A stretch of 64,000 bases of DNA from Stictocephala bisonia (Eukaryota > Arthropoda > Insecta > Hemiptera > Membracidae), in contig JAQJVL010000153.1 in NCBI GenBank assembly GCA_035578905.1, positions 271,001 through 335,000 of the forward strand, in the 5' to 3' direction. The first letter of the stretch is position 1; every line of letters starts with the position of its first letter. A model generated the notes under the pieces. That model worked only from the letters and a program-made list of their open reading frames with translations. It was not told where the DNA came from and did not search any database. A program made the position numbers and the translations under genes. Shown here piece by piece: positions 61,236 to 64,000 of the stretch.

Positions 61236-64000
61236 GTAACCTGCAGTCACCAGCTCACATAGATATAAAGGTAACATACAGTCACCAGCCCCCTCACATA
61301 TAAAGGAAACCTACAGTCACCAGCCCCCTTACATATAAAGGTAACCTACAGTCACCAGCCCCCCTACATATAAAGGTAACCTACAGTCACCAGCCCCCTT
61401 ACATATAAAGGTAACCTACAGTCACCAGCCCCCTTACATATAAAGGTAACCTACAGTCACCAGCCCATTTAAATATAAATGTAACCTATAATCACCAGCC
61501 CACTTACATATAAAGGTAACCTACAGTCACCAGCCCACTTACATATAAAGGAAACCTACCGTCACCAGCCCACTTACATATTAAGTTAACCTATAGTCAT
61601 CAGTCCACTTACATATAAAGATAACCTACAGTCACCAGCCCACATACACATAAAGGTTACCTACAGTCACCAGCCCACTTACATATAAAGGTAACCTACA
61701 GTCACCAGCTCACATAGATATAAAGGTAACATACAGTCACCAGCCCCCTCACATATAAAGGAAACCTACAGTCACCAGCCCCCTTACATATAAAGGTAAC
61801 CTACAGTCACCAGCCCCCTTACATATAAAGGTAACCTTCAGTCACCAGCCCATTTAAATATAAATGTAACCTATAATCACCAGCCCACTTACATATAAAG
61901 GTAACCTACAGTCACCAGCCCACTTACATATAAAGGAAACCTACCGTCACCAGCCCACTTACATATTAAGTTAACCTATAGTCATCAGTCCACTTACATA
62001 TAAAGATAACCTACAGTCACCAGCCCACATACACATAAAGGTTACCTACAGTCACCAGCCCACTTACATATAAAGGTAACCTACAGTCACCAGCCCCCTT
62101 ACATATAAAGGTAACCTACAGTCACCAGCCACCTTACATATAAAGGTAACCTACCGTCACCAGCACACTTACATATTAAGTTAACCTACTGTCACCAGCC
62201 CACTTAGGTAACATACAGTCACCAGCCCCCTTATATATAAAGGTAACCTACAGTCACCAGCCTCCTTACATATAAAGGTAACCTACAGTCACCAGCCCCC
62301 TTACATATAAAGGTAAACTACCGTCACCAGCCCCCTTACATATAAAGGTAACCTACAGTCACCAGCCCCCTTAGATATAAAGGTAACCTACAGTCACCAG
62401 CCCACTTACATATTAAGGTAACCTACCGTCACCAGACCCCTCACATATACAGTTAACCTATAGTCATCAGTCCACTTACATATAAAGATAACCTACAGTC
62501 ACCAGCCCACATACACATAAAGGTAACCTACAGTCACCAGCCCACTTACATATAAAGGTAACCTACAGTCACCAGCCCCCTTACATATAAAGGTAACCTA
62601 CAGTCACCAGCCCCCTTACATATAAAGGTAACCTACCGTCACCAGCCCACTTACATATTAAGTTAACCTACTGTCACCAGCCCACTTAGGTAACATACAG
62701 TCACCAGCCCCCTTACATATAAAGGTAACCTACCGTCACCAGCCCCCTTACATATAAAGGTAACCTACCGTCACCAGCCCACTTACATATTAAGTTAACC
62801 TATAGTCATCAGTCCACTTACATATAAAGATAACCTACAGTCACCAGCCCAAATACACATAAAGGTAACCTACAGTCACCAGCCCACTTACATATAAAGG
62901 TAGCCTACAGTCACCAGCCCCCTTACATATAAAGGTAACCTACAGTCACCAGCCCACTTACATATAAAGGGAACCTACAGTCACCAGCCCACTTACATAT
63001 AAAGGTAACCTACAGTCACCAGCCCCCTTACATATAAAGGTAACCTACAGTCACTGACCCACTTACATATAAAGGTAACCTACCATCACCAGCCCACTTA
63101 CATATTAAGTTAAACTATAGTCATCAGTCCACTTACATATAAAGATAAACTATAGTCACCAGCCCATTTAAATATAAAGGTAACCTACAGTCACCAGCCC
63201 ACTTACATATAAAGATAACCTACAGTCACCAGCCCACTTACATATAAAGGTAACCTACAGTTACCAGCCCACTTACATATAAAGGTAACCTACTGTCACC
63301 AGCCCACTTACATATTAAGTTAACCTATAGTCATCAGTCCACTTACATATAAAGATAACCCACAGTCACCAGCCCACATACACATAAAGGTAACATACAG
63401 TCACCAGCCCACTTACATATAAAGGTAACCTACAGTCACCAGCCCCCTTACATATAAAGGTAACCTACAGTCACCAGCCCACTTAATTATAAAGGTAAAC
63501 GAAAATCACCGACCCACTTACATATAAAGGTAACCTACAGTCACCAGCCCCCTTACATATAAAGGTAACCTACAGTCACCAACCCACTTAAATATAAAGG
63601 TAACCGACAGTCACCGACCCACTTACATATAAAGGTAACCTACCGTCACCAGCCTACTTACATATTAATTTAACCTATAGTCATCAGTCCACTTACATAT
63701 AAATATAACCTATAGTCACCAGCCCATTTAAATATCAAGGTAATCTATAGTCACCAGCCCACTTACATATAAAGGTAACCTATAGTCATCAACCCACTTA
63801 CATATAAAGGTAACCTACAGTCATCAGCCCCCTTACATATAAAGATAACCTATAGTCACCAGCCCACTTAAATATAAAGGTAACCGACAGTCACCGACCC
63901 ACTTACATATAAAGGTAACCTACAGTCACCAGCCCACTTACATATAAAGTTAACCTACAGTCACCAGCCCCCCTACATATAAAGTTAACCTACAGTCACC
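61236..64000 (+). repeat. 35-bp minisatellite running off the window, at least 78 units
   Basis: The unit contains ACATATAAAGGTAACCTAC and AGTCACCAGCCC(C/A)CTT. Variant order is repeated: the CAGCTCACATAGATATAAAG block occurs near 61250 and 61707, about 457 bases (13 units) apart, and the TTAACCTATAGTCATCAGTC block occurs near 61574, 61972, 62453, 62795 and 63320. The array continues past 64000. Confidence 0.95.

Overview
The window is eukaryotic, very AT-rich and gene-poor, most likely from an insect or other arthropod. This is inferred from the element types present: an OTU-bearing Helitron, a Penelope-like element, an RNase H-bearing LINE and tRNA-derived SINEs. No host protein-coding gene could be supported. 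All convincing protein homology belongs to transposable elements, and all of those copies are broken. Roughly a third of the window, by my own estimate, is tandem repeat.

Layout. 1-15,167: AT-rich DNA with large minisatellites (61-bp unit 4254-6750; 44-bp unit 6915-9910 with a SINE inside; 35-bp unit 13878-14440), two loci of a dispersed minisatellite I call family A (1395-2221, 12415-12900), a tRNA-like SINE (10243-10455) and a small terminal-inverted-repeat DNA element with a broken MADF-like ORF (12978-13865). 15,168-24,090: one minus-strand Helitron with both termini visible. Read 5' to 3' on the minus strand it holds an OTU protease, a basic repeat and Cys-rich region, a Rep (HUH) nuclease and a Pif1-type helicase. 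The Rep gene is split by about 1.25 kb of sequence carrying family-A minisatellite. 28,783-33,123: a 5'-truncated non-LTR retrotransposon between two nearly identical direct repeats. 34,495-49,300: a full-length second SINE (34495-35155) and a truncated copy (47722-48200), more family-A loci, a 73-bp array (37943-40546), a G-quadruplex motif (45227-45246), a 36-bp array (45625-47235) and a 58-bp array (48401-49042). 54,483-56,268: a minus-strand copy of the first SINE, then a truncated Penelope-like element between inverted terminal repeats that carry a decayed hammerhead-like motif. 57,240-58,680: a 63-bp array. 61,236-64,000: a 35-bp array that runs off the window.

How the parts relate. Nothing looks like a cooperating host pathway. 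The coherent units are the Helitron (protease, Rep nuclease and helicase once in one transcription unit), the LINE (reverse transcriptase plus RNase H) and the Penelope-like element (reverse transcriptase tail plus GIY-YIG endonuclease). The most unusual signal is minisatellite family A. Its core, close to CCCATACACGTACAGTGG, recurs at about ten separate places in both orientations, and once inside the Helitron Rep gene, so it must have arrived there after that gene existed.
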